5,405 nt of DNA from Bacillota bacterium (GTDB lineage Bacteria; Bacillota; Bacilli; Lactobacillales; Enterococcaceae), in contig JAEWFE010000321.1 of NCBI GenBank assembly GCA_023389005.1, forward strand, positions 1-5,405. The letters run 5' to 3'. Of the stretch, positions 1 through 5,329 are shown one piece after another. Every line of letters starts with the position of its first letter. Position 1 is the stretch's first letter. A program made the position numbers and the translations under genes. The notes beneath the pieces were generated by a model. It searched no databases and had not been told where the DNA came from. It worked only from the letters and a program-made list of their open reading frames with translations.

Positions 1-731
1 ATGGTGTGCACCAAGCTAAAGCGACGATTCCAAGTCCAACAATGGTGTTACGTCAAGAAGTGCTAGCAAATGATGGTAGTTCGAAATTAGCTCAAATTTA
101 TCCAAATATTGAGGATTTTTATGCAGACTTAGCTAAGACTTATGCGGATGCGATTCAAGCCTTTTATGCTTTAGGTTGTCGCTATTTGCAGTTTGATGAT
201 ACCAACTGGGCCTTTTTAGCCGATGCCAGCAAACGTGAATCTTTAGTCAAAAAAGGCATTGACCCTGAAAAAGTCGCACAAATTTGTACGAATATTATCA
301 ATCAAGCATTAGCCAATAAGCCGTCTGATATGGTGGTGACTACCCATATTTGTCGTGGCAATCATGCGTCTTCGTGGATTTTTTCAGGTGGTTATGAAGT
401 GATTGCCAAAGAATTATTTGCGACGAACTATGATGGCTTCTTTTTAGAATATGATAGTGATCGTGCGGGAGATTTCAAACCATTACGCTACTGGCATAAT
501 CCTAAGAGCAGAGTCGTTTTAGGATTAGTCACGTCTAAATTCCCAGAGTTAGAAGATAAAGAGTTAGTTAAAGCTAGAATTAAAGAAGCAACCGAATATG
601 TGCCGCTTGAAAATCTAGCTATCTCTCCGCAATGTGGTTTTGCCTATACAGAAGAAGGCAATAAATTAACACCTGAGCAACAATGGGCGAAAATGCGTCT
701 ATTACAAGAGATTGCCAAAGAAGTTTGGTAA
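1..731 (+). CDS. yxjG: YxjG/YxjH-type cobalamin-independent methionine synthase family protein, 5' end missing
   Basis: This is the C-terminal two thirds of a methyltransferase that makes methionine from homocysteine in the cytoplasm. The frame is open to the left edge (first whole codon at base 3), so the GTG at 6 is not the start. The family is usually about 370-380 residues; about 240 are seen, so roughly 135 are missing. Counting the GTG as residue 1, the zinc and homocysteine site of the MetE fold is complete: His114 and Cys116 in THICRGN, Glu148 in FFLEYD, and Cys210 in SPQCGF. QFDDTNW (62-68) is a substrate-loop motif typical of the group. Proteins of this type lack the N-terminal folate-binding half of full MetE, so the methyl donor is less certain than the acceptor. 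The TAA is followed by a hairpin terminator, so the gene is last in its transcript. The family call is firm; the symbol is by resemblance to the B. subtilis paralogues. Confidence 0.88.
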   Translation, partial: GVHQAKATIPSPTMVLRQEVLANDGSSKLAQIYPNIEDFYADLAKTYADAIQAFYALGCRYLQFDDTNWAFLADASKRESLVKKGIDPEKVAQICTNIINQALANKPSDMVVTTHICRGNHASSWIFSGGYEVIAKELFATNYDGFFLEYDSDRAGDFKPLRYWHNPKSRVVLGLVTSKFPELEDKELVKARIKEATEYVPLENLAISPQCGFAYTEEGNKLTPEQQWAKMRLLQEIAKEVW

Positions 732-743
732 ATAAAAAATGCA

Positions 744-785
744 AGACGAATAGGACCGCGCGTTTGCAAGCCTATTCGTCTTTTT
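744..785 (+). terminator. Intrinsic terminator between convergent genes
   Basis: A perfect 11-bp stem (AGACGAATAGG at 744-754 with CCTATTCGTCT at 771-781) encloses a 16-base loop and is followed by a T-run at 781-785. It starts 12 bases after the stop of the methionine synthase-like gene. Read on the minus strand, the same stem is followed at short distance by a T-rich stretch (complement of AAAAAA at 734-739), so it may also end hydrolase transcripts. The hydrolase stop codon (784-786) lies in the T-run. Confidence 0.9.
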
Positions 786-1776
786 AGTGTCTTTGTTTCT
801 TTTTAGCAATATACATAAAATACTGATAGCCAATCATAATAGTTTCCTTTAGAGCGGTTTTCCCCGGTAGATGACCGCAATTAGGCACGAGGGCAAATTG
901 CAAATTAGGATTATAAGTTTGCTCATAGGTTTCTCTAGCCATTTGTGTGGGGGTTAATAAATCGTCTTGCCCTTGAATCATGATGTAAGGAACCTCGATG
1001 TTTTGTAAATCACTCGTTAAATCGACTTGCATCATTTCTTTATCCAACGATTGATTTTTGCGCGTGCCATTTAATAAGACAGCGATTAAATCTTTCAAAC
1101 GATAATCAGGGCTAGACAGCATAATCATAATAATCGAAAAAAGTGGGTATTTTTCAGCTCTCTTTGGTTGATAGCCATTGGTATACCTTTTAATCCAATA
1201 TTCAATTCTGCGCAAGTCGTACACGGAATGTTTCTTTTTTTGCTTGATTTTGGCTAATGTTTTTTGACGAAACTGAGGCATTTTGGCATGTTCTAAGGCA
1301 TAGTAGACGAATTCATTAAAACCTAAATCACGCACAATTTGTCCTAAAGCCATCACCCCGTTGATGAGATGGGGCACACGTTTGGTCACTAAAGTAGATA
1401 AAATCGTCCCCCAAGAATAACCAAAAAGATACAAGTCGTTTTTAGGAAACATTTGCTTTAATTGTTTGATTAAATCTTCTGTCATCTGAACGAAATGATT
1501 AATGGTAAAGTCTTCAGAAATTTGGCGATCATTCACGCCACAGCCTAACTGGTCCCAATACACCATCAAAAATTTTTCGGTCAGTTCAGGAAACATCCCA
1601 CGACAACCGGCCGAAAAAGGTGCAGGACTCCCCGGACCACCATGTAAAAAGATGAGGATGGGATTGCTGCGAAAACGTCCTTCGATTAAGATCTTTTGTT
1701 TGAAACCATCCAGTCGCATCGTCATTAATTCAGAAATTTCATTTTGTTGAATATTTTTAAAACGCTCCCAAATCAT
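784..1776 (-). CDS. Alpha/beta hydrolase, proline iminopeptidase-like
   Basis: This is a 330-residue soluble serine hydrolase of the alpha/beta fold. In 330-residue numbering, the oxyanion-loop motif HGGPG is at about 45-49, the WDQLGCG strand is at 74-80 (WDQRGxG in proline iminopeptidases), and the nucleophile elbow GYSWG has Ser121. The likely acid is Asp272 in IQGQDD and the likely base is His302 in NCGH. A lid-like, Lys/Arg-rich helical insert lies at about 160-245. HGGPG plus WDQxGxG suggests an aminopeptidase-type enzyme, but substrate cannot be read from sequence and many relatives are annotated only as hydrolases. I chose the inner ATG (1774-1776) over the ATG at 1801-1803. The inner one has AAAGGTGG seven bases upstream, while the outer one has no such site and sits where transcription should begin. 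There is no signal peptide or membrane segment. The gene is monocistronic and convergent with the upstream methionine gene. Confidence 0.85.
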   Translation of the reverse strand: MIWERFKNIQQNEISELMTMRLDGFKQKILIEGRFRSNPILIFLHGGPGSPAPFSAGCRGMFPELTEKFLMVYWDQLGCGVNDRQISEDFTINHFVQMTEDLIKQLKQMFPKNDLYLFGYSWGTILSTLVTKRVPHLINGVMALGQIVRDLGFNEFVYYALEHAKMPQFRQKTLAKIKQKKKHSVYDLRRIEYWIKRYTNGYQPKRAEKYPLFSIIMIMLSSPDYRLKDLIAVLLNGTRKNQSLDKEMMQVDLTSDLQNIEVPYIMIQGQDDLLTPTQMARETYEQTYNPNLQFALVPNCGHLPGKTALKETIMIGYQYFMYIAKKKQRH

Positions 1777-1783
1777 TGTAGTG

Positions 1784-1791
1784 CCACCTTT
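1784..1791 (-). promoter_or_regulatory. Ribosome binding site that sets the hydrolase start
   Basis: On the minus strand AAAGGTGG stands seven bases before the ATG at 1776 and differs by one base from the ideal AAAGGAGG. It lies inside the longer reading frame that begins at 1803, which argues that the longer start is not used. Confidence 0.75.
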
Positions 1792-1807
1792 TCTTTTGTT
1801 CATCTCG

Positions 1808-1816
1808 ATTATATCA
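1808..1816 (-). promoter_or_regulatory. Extended -10 promoter of the hydrolase gene
   Basis: The minus strand reads TGATATAAT, a perfect TATAAT with a TGn extension. No good -35 box lies 16-18 bases upstream, which is usual for extended -10 promoters. Transcription should start near 1801, giving a leader of about 25 bases to the ATG at 1776. It fires away from the DAHP synthase promoters. Confidence 0.65.
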
Positions 1817-1857
1817 CGTCAAAAGGAAAAAACATTAAAACTTTCTCATTATTTTGG

Positions 1858-1886
1858 TTGAACAGCTTGTCTATATTTGTTAGAAT
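1858..1886 (+). promoter_or_regulatory. Candidate main promoter of the DAHP synthase gene
   Basis: TTGAAC (1858-1863), a 17-base spacer and TAGAAT (1881-1886) match the sigma-A consensus at four and five of six positions. TGT directly before the -10 makes it an extended -10. The predicted start near 1893 leaves a leader of about 85 bases. I see no riboswitch or T-box motif in that leader. Confidence 0.5.
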
Positions 1887-1912
1887 AAATGCAATTATAC
1901 AAGCATATTACT

Positions 1913-1940
1913 TTGTGAAATATTGTTAATTTAGTACAAT
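1913..1940 (+). promoter_or_regulatory. Second candidate promoter of the DAHP synthase gene, with inverted repeat
   Basis: TTGTGA (1913-1918), 16 bases, then TACAAT (1935-1940) form a plausible but weaker promoter nearer the gene. The -10 is one arm of an inverted repeat, TATTGT (1921-1926) with ACAATA (1936-1941), nine bases apart. The repeat could be an operator or chance in AT-rich DNA. Confidence 0.35.
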
Positions 1941-1978
1941 AAGAAAGCAAAGTTCAAAGAATAAAAGGGAGCGATAAG

Positions 1979-3007
1979 ATGAGTTTTGAAGCGGTCAGCA
2001 AGCAAGTGAATCTTGAACTGATTAAATCCATTGCTTGTTTATCTGAAGAAGAACAAGCATTTAAAGACAAACGAGACCAAGAATTAAGAAATGTGATGAC
2101 GGGGAAAGATCAACGTTTTTTACTAGTCATTGGTCCATGTTCAGCAGATAATGAAGAGGCGGTATTAGAATACGCCAAAAAATTAGCAGCTATCCAAGAA
2201 AAAGTCAAAGATAAAATTTTCATTGTTCAACGTGTGTATACTGGTAAACCACGTACCAATGGCGATGGTTATAAAGGAATGTTACACCAACAAGATCCAA
2301 ATGGCGAAACTAACTTAATTCGTGGGATGGTCGCTGTGCGTAAATTACATAAGCGTGTCATTGTGGAAGCTGGGTTAACGACTGCTGATGAAATGCTTTA
2401 TCCAGAAAACTTAGTATTTGTCGATGATTTAGTTAGCTATCATGCGGTTGGCGCGCGCAGTGTAGAAGACCAACAACACCGTTTTGTCGCAAGTGGGATT
2501 GATGCCCCAACAGGACTAAAAAATCCAACCAGTGGCAATATGAAAGTCTTATTTAACTCCTTGCATGCTGCTCAAAGAAGTCAAGAATTTATCTTTAGCG
2601 GTAGTGAAGTGAAAACATCTGGTAATGAACTAGCGCACGTGATTTTACGTGGGGCTTTAAGTGAACAAGGCCAAGTCATTCCAAACTATCATTACGAAGA
2701 CTTATTAAAAGCCGTGAATGCCTACAAAGCGGATGATTACCAAAATCCATTCATCATTGTGGATACCAACCATGATAATTCTGGGAAACAATATCTAGAA
2801 CAAATCCGCATTGTCAAAGAAGTGTTAATCAATCGCGCTTGGAATGAAGATATCAAGCAAATGGTTCGAGGCTTCATGATTGAAAGTTACCTAGAAGATG
2901 GACGCCAAGATATTTCTGAAGGTACTTATGGGAAGTCAATTACCGACCCATGTTTAGGTTGGGCTAAGACCGAAGAATTGATTCAATACATTTACGAAAA
3001 TATTTAA
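1979..3007 (+). CDS. aroF: 3-deoxy-7-phosphoheptulonate (DAHP) synthase, class I alpha
   Basis: This enzyme condenses phosphoenolpyruvate with erythrose 4-phosphate to DAHP, the entry step to chorismate and to Phe, Tyr and Trp. The 342-residue protein is full length for the class I (AroF/G/H) type. Visible signatures are IGPCS with metal ligand Cys54, the PEP/E4P loop KPRT at 90-93, GAR (158-160) plus HR at 167-168, LKN at 180-182, LRG at 223-225, NHDNS with His265, MIES with Glu302, and KSITDPC with Asp323. These four ligands correspond to Cys61, His268, Glu302 and Asp326 of E. coli AroG. There is no fused chorismate mutase domain. AAGGGAG ends seven bases before the ATG and fixes the start. 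The gene stands alone between its promoters and a strong terminator. Feedback specificity cannot be judged here, and the symbol is one of several used for this class. Confidence 0.95.
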   Translation: MSFEAVSKQVNLELIKSIACLSEEEQAFKDKRDQELRNVMTGKDQRFLLVIGPCSADNEEAVLEYAKKLAAIQEKVKDKIFIVQRVYTGKPRTNGDGYKGMLHQQDPNGETNLIRGMVAVRKLHKRVIVEAGLTTADEMLYPENLVFVDDLVSYHAVGARSVEDQQHRFVASGIDAPTGLKNPTSGNMKVLFNSLHAAQRSQEFIFSGSEVKTSGNELAHVILRGALSEQGQVIPNYHYEDLLKAVNAYKADDYQNPFIIVDTNHDNSGKQYLEQIRIVKEVLINRAWNEDIKQMVRGFMIESYLEDGRQDISEGTYGKSITDPCLGWAKTEELIQYIYENI

Positions 3008-3010
3008 ACT

Positions 3011-3056
3011 AAAAAACACCTACAGTCGAGATTTTCAAGGACTGTAGGTGTTTTTT
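3011..3056. terminator. Bidirectional intrinsic terminator after the DAHP synthase gene
   Basis: CACCTACAGTC (3017-3027) pairs perfectly with GACTGTAGGTG (3040-3050) around a 12-base loop. A-run 3011-3016 and T-run 3051-3056 extend the pairing and give a U-tail on either strand. It ends the DAHP synthase transcript four bases after the stop. It is also the first clear terminator met by transcripts leaving the LysR gene from the right, after they cross the repeat block. Confidence 0.93.
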
Positions 3057-3060
3057 AAAA

Positions 3061-3195
3061 GGTTGTGAAGCTGCTTGGGAAGCCTCGAAGAAATTCGTGT
3101 GTTTACCTACCGCTGAGAAAATCGGATGAAAGGAGATTTTCTCAAGCGATAGGGCGAATTTCACAATGTCTAGCAGCTGAATACCGTCAAAATAA
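3061..3195. repeat. 135-bp structured tandem repeat, copy 1
   Basis: The copy begins with GGTTGTGA and ends with CCGTCAAAAT plus a linker. It folds as an interrupted hairpin. The outer stem is AGCTGCT (3069-3075) with AGCAGCT (3172-3178). The middle stem is GAAATTCG (3090-3097) with CGAATTTC (3155-3162). The inner stem is CCTA-CGCT-GAGAAAATC (3106-3123) with GATTTTCTC-AGCG-TAGG (3135-3153), with one bulge and one mismatch. The apical loop is GGATGAAAGGA (3124-3134). No gene is seen inside. The minus-strand frame that crosses it has no ribosome site and reflects the repeat. I do not recognise a named family. Confidence 0.9.
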
Positions 3196-3330
3196 GGTTG
3201 TGAGGCAGCTCGTCCAGACATGAAGAAATTCGTGTGCTTACCTAGCACTGCAAAAATCGGATGAAAGGAGATTTTTGCAAGTGGTAGGGCGAATTTCACA
3301 ATGTCTAGCTGCCGAACACCGTCAAAATCA
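3196..3330. repeat. 135-bp structured tandem repeat, copy 2
   Basis: This copy has the same architecture exactly 135 bases later and is better paired. GGCAGCT (3204-3210) pairs with AGCTGCC (3307-3313), AGACAT (3216-3221) with ATGTCT (3301-3306), and GAAATTCG (3225-3232) with CGAATTTC (3290-3297). The inner stem at 3241-3258 pairs with 3270-3288 around the identical loop GGATGAAAGGA (3259-3269). Stem bases that differ from copy 1 differ on both sides, so pairing is kept. The AGACAT/ATGTCT stem is absent from copy 1, where the left arm has diverged. Confidence 0.9.
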
Positions 3331-3370
3331 GGTTGTGAGAAGGGTCGGTCAGCTACAAGCAGCGGGCAGA
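3331..3370. repeat. Stub of a third repeat copy
   Basis: GGTTGTGAG recurs at 3331, again 135 bases on and preceded by the same CCGTCAAAAT linker. The rest, up to the stop of the LysR gene at 3371, does not follow the repeat. It is either a truncated third copy or the fixed right boundary of the array. No clear terminator for the LysR gene lies in these 40 bases. Confidence 0.6.
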
Positions 3371-4300
3371 CTATTTTTCGTCAATAATCTCAAAACCGTA
3401 ATCACGAATATGTTGTTTTAATAACTCTAGGTAATGATTGGCTGTACGTGATAATTGAACTTGGCGATGACGCAGATAACCTAAAGTCATGGAATCATCG
3501 ACATCGAGCGGAATCGCAATAATTTTATCATCGTTTAGCTCACTACTGATAATTCCCGAACTAATCGTATAGCCATTTAAACCAACCATTAAGTTAAAAA
3601 TTGTTGCCCGGTCACTGACTTTAATACTCTTATGGTGCGAAGTCGTACTTAATATCTCTTCAGCAAAATAAAAGGAATTATTCTCCCCTTGTTCATAAGA
3701 TAAATAAGGATAGTCTTCCAAATCTTCTAAAGTAATGATTTTTTTCTCAGCCAATGGATTATAGCGACTCACAAAAACATGTGGCGTTGCGACAAACAAT
3801 GGGGTAAAAATCAAATCATTTTCCTTAAATAATTTAAGCAAAACTTTCCGGTTAAAATCATTTAAGTATAAAATCCCCAATTCGCTTTTGAATTTCGCTA
3901 AATCATCCAAAATATTTTGCGTTTCTGTTTCACGTAAGGTAAATTGATATTCTTTGCTATCCACTGATTTTAATAATTCCACAAAGGCATGGACCACAAA
4001 GGCATAATGCTGCGCGGAAACAGAAAAAGTTTGCTTACGGCTAGTATTTTTATGGTAACGCGTTTCTAAAAGTTGTACTTGGTCTAAAATTTGTCGGGCA
4101 TAAATCATAAATTCACGACCATCTTCAGTTAAAGTCACCCCAAGTTTACTTCGGATTAATAATTGAATCCCGACTTCTTCTTCTAATTCTTTAATGGCAT
4201 TGGATAGACTGGGTTGTGTTAAATAGAGTTGTTTAGCTGCTTCGTTTATCGAGCCCGTTTCCACGATTTTATCCAAATAAGCTAATTGTTGGATGCGCAT
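3371..4300 (-). CDS. mtaR: LysR-type regulator of the MtaR/CpsY/MetR group
   Basis: This is a 309-residue LysR-family DNA-binding regulator. Residues 1-60 are the winged helix-turn-helix, with the signature ETGSINEAAKQLYLTQPSLS (14-33). A linker helix follows to about 90, then the periplasmic-binding-protein-like effector domain to about 300. Several stretches match what I recall of streptococcal MtaR/CpsY: SAQHYAFVVHAFV, PHVFVSRYNPLA, VSDRATIFNL and IIAIPLDVDD. That group controls methionine uptake and synthesis in streptococci, so a role in methionine control is likely; this is recall, not a search. The start is an ATG with AGAAGGTGA seven bases upstream, inside the 3' end of the NUDIX gene. 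The two reading frames overlap by 19 bases (4282-4300), which implies one mRNA and probably coupled translation. A MET-box-like palindrome upstream of the nearby metE is its most likely target. The effector is unknown. Confidence 0.9.
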   Translation of the reverse strand: MRIQQLAYLDKIVETGSINEAAKQLYLTQPSLSNAIKELEEEVGIQLLIRSKLGVTLTEDGREFMIYARQILDQVQLLETRYHKNTSRKQTFSVSAQHYAFVVHAFVELLKSVDSKEYQFTLRETETQNILDDLAKFKSELGILYLNDFNRKVLLKLFKENDLIFTPLFVATPHVFVSRYNPLAEKKIITLEDLEDYPYLSYEQGENNSFYFAEEILSTTSHHKSIKVSDRATIFNLMVGLNGYTISSGIISSELNDDKIIAIPLDVDDSMTLGYLRHRQVQLSRTANHYLELLKQHIRDYGFEIIDEK

Positions 4301-4872
4301 GACGATTCACCTTCTAGTAATTTTACTTTATCGATTAATTTTTGGTAAATATGTTTCATAAACCAAACTTCGCTAACTGATTGGGCAATCTTGTCTACCT
4401 CAAGCCAAGCGATTTGACTATTTTCACTAGGCTGAATGCGAATCGGCAAATCAGGGTTAGCGATACAAAGAAAGGTTAGGTTTAGGTGTAAGTGACTAGA
4501 TACGTATTGACCGTTTTTAACATGACCATCTACGGTTAGGACTTCCAGCGAAAATAGTTGATCTTCTATTAGCTGAAATTCACTTAAGCCACTTTCTTCT
4601 TGGATTTCCTTTTTGATGACAGCCACAATATCTGCGTTGCCATCGAGATGTCCGCCCAACCAAGCAAAAGATTGATAGATACGATGATAGGCCATTAATA
4701 CCTGCTTAAAATCAGGGCTAACAATCCAAGCAGATACCGTTAAATGAGCCACAAGATTTTTTCTTGTCAAAATATTGTCTGCGGATAGCTGCTGTAAAAT
4801 CAAATCTTTATCTTTTTCTTCTTGCTCGTTATAAGGAATATAATTTTGAACAAATTGATAAATATCTCTCAT
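4282..4872 (-). CDS. NUDIX hydrolase with a variant Nudix box
   Basis: This 196-residue soluble protein has a Nudix fold at about 40-170, after an N-terminal helical extension. The Nudix box lies at 74-96: Gly74, five residues, Ala80 where Glu is usual, seven residues, then Lys88-Glu-Ile-Gln-Glu-Glu-Ser-Gly-Leu96. The metal-binding glutamates (89, 92, 93) are intact. The replaced first Glu and the Lys-for-Arg change are departures from the consensus, so it is probably active but not textbook. Such enzymes cleave nucleoside diphosphates linked to another group; the substrate is not readable here. The ATG has AAAGGA about nine bases upstream and its own promoter. It is the first gene of an operon with the LysR gene and overlaps it by 19 bases. 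No methionine-related role is evident beyond this position. Confidence 0.88.
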   Translation of the reverse strand: MRDIYQFVQNYIPYNEQEEKDKDLILQQLSADNILTRKNLVAHLTVSAWIVSPDFKQVLMAYHRIYQSFAWLGGHLDGNADIVAVIKKEIQEESGLSEFQLIEDQLFSLEVLTVDGHVKNGQYVSSHLHLNLTFLCIANPDLPIRIQPSENSQIAWLEVDKIAQSVSEVWFMKHIYQKLIDKVKLLEGESSCASNN

Positions 4873-4886
4873 AATCCTACTTCCTT

Positions 4887-4903
4887 TACAATGATTTATT
4901 GTA
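4887..4903. promoter_or_regulatory. Perfect inverted repeat over the operon -10 and start
   Basis: TACAAT-GATTT-ATTGTA is a 17-base inverted repeat with 6-bp arms that covers the -10 and transcription start of the NUDIX-LysR operon. A protein bound here would block the promoter, so it is a candidate operator, possibly for autoregulation. Its sequence is unlike the MET-box near metE. It could be chance in AT-rich DNA. Confidence 0.35.
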
Positions 4904-4925
4904 CCAATCTTTGATGAAAATTCAA
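4898..4925 (-). promoter_or_regulatory. Promoter of the NUDIX-LysR operon
   Basis: On the minus strand TTGAAT (4920-4925), 16 bases, then TACAAT (4898-4903), preceded by TGG, form an extended -10 promoter. The start point should lie near 4891, giving a leader of about 19 bases that still holds the AAAGGA ribosome site (4881-4887). Confidence 0.6.
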
Positions 4926-5229
4926 CTAAAAAGGTTTATTTTATTAAATATTATTTCTGATAATTTTAATTATTACATATCTGGATAGAAGCAGTCCTTT
5001 TTGATTGGAAATGCTGATATATAAATGTTTTGTAAAATGACACTAAGTTGCTTCTGTAAATTATGAATTAAAAAAGCAAATCATAAAATAATGTCATGAG
5101 TTATTTTTAATTTTTTGAGTCCGGGATTTCTAAGGTGCCTTTCTGCTTTTTTTGATTCGCGCGTTTTGGTGCAAAGTCTACTTTTGTTTCTTGGTTATTC
5201 GTTATTTCCATTATAGTATATTTTAAGGA
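4926..5229. other. AT-rich spacer upstream of the metE control region
   Basis: I see no convincing gene, T-box (no AGGGTGGNACCGCG-like block) or SAM riboswitch here. It holds overlapping short inverted repeats at 4987-5097 and a less AT-rich patch at about 5117-5180. That patch carries a 34-codon minus-strand frame (5107-5211) with no ribosome site. Confidence 0.6.
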
Positions 5230-5246
5230 TATAGTTTATAACTATA
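5230..5246. promoter_or_regulatory. MET-box-like operator upstream of metE
   Basis: TATAGTTTATAACTATA is a 17-base palindrome with perfect 7-bp arms. It matches the MET-box described for the streptococcal MtaR/MetR regulator (TATAGTTTnAAACTATA) at all but one specified position, and it contains the T-N11-A core of LysR sites. Its centre, 5238, is about 66 bases before the predicted metE start point, the usual place for a LysR activator's recognition site. The MtaR-like gene 930 bases away supplies a plausible binder. Confidence 0.75.
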
Positions 5247-5271
5247 AATGATAATAATTTATAAAAGTTAT

Positions 5272-5283
5272 TCAATATATTGA
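5272..5283. promoter_or_regulatory. 12-bp perfect palindrome between MET-box and metE -10
   Basis: TCAATATATTGA is a perfect palindrome that overlaps the weak -35 position and part of the spacer of the metE promoter. It could be the lower-affinity activation site often found near -35 in LysR-controlled promoters, or a separate repressor site. AT-rich context makes chance possible. Confidence 0.35.
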
Positions 5284-5288
5284 GTATA

Positions 5289-5297
5289 TGCTATGAT
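5289..5297 (+). promoter_or_regulatory. Extended -10 promoter of metE
   Basis: TGCTATGAT gives a TGn-extended -10 (TATGAT, five of six). The -35 region (TATTCA at 5269-5274 with 17-base spacing) is poor, as expected for a promoter needing an activator. Start near 5304 and a leader of about 26 bases to the ATG. Confidence 0.55.
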
Positions 5298-5329
5298 TGC
5301 TTACAAGAAATAAATAGGGAGTGTTGGGT

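Noticed and set aside
6..8. GTG at the left edge as the start of the first gene
   Set aside because: The frame stays open to base 1 and the family needs about 135 more residues, so the gene is cut by the window.
1502..1750. Plus-strand 82-codon frame
   Set aside because: It lies wholly antisense inside the hydrolase gene, has no ribosome site and no recognisable domain.
1744..1929. Plus-strand 61-codon frame
   Set aside because: It overlaps the hydrolase start and both promoter regions and lacks a ribosome site; it is an AT-rich chance frame.
3009..3299. Minus-strand 96-codon frame with two 45-residue repeats
   Set aside because: It starts at a GTG with no ribosome site, runs through the structured repeats and into the DAHP synthase terminator. 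The repeated peptide follows from the 135-base period being divisible by three. Paired stem changes explain conservation better than protein coding.
3061..3340. CRISPR array
   Set aside because: Only two full units, the period is 135 bases, the whole unit is repeated with no unique spacers, and no cas gene is present.
3061..3340. Insertion sequence or transposase remnant
   Set aside because: No transposase frame, no flanking target duplication and no terminal repeats typical of an IS are visible. A small non-autonomous hairpin element remains possible and is covered in the findings.
4873..5329. T-box or SAM-type riboswitch upstream of metE
   Set aside because: No T-box antiterminator consensus, no SAM-box core and no terminator hairpin directly before metE. 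The predicted leader is only about 26 bases, and a MET-box offers a simpler explanation.
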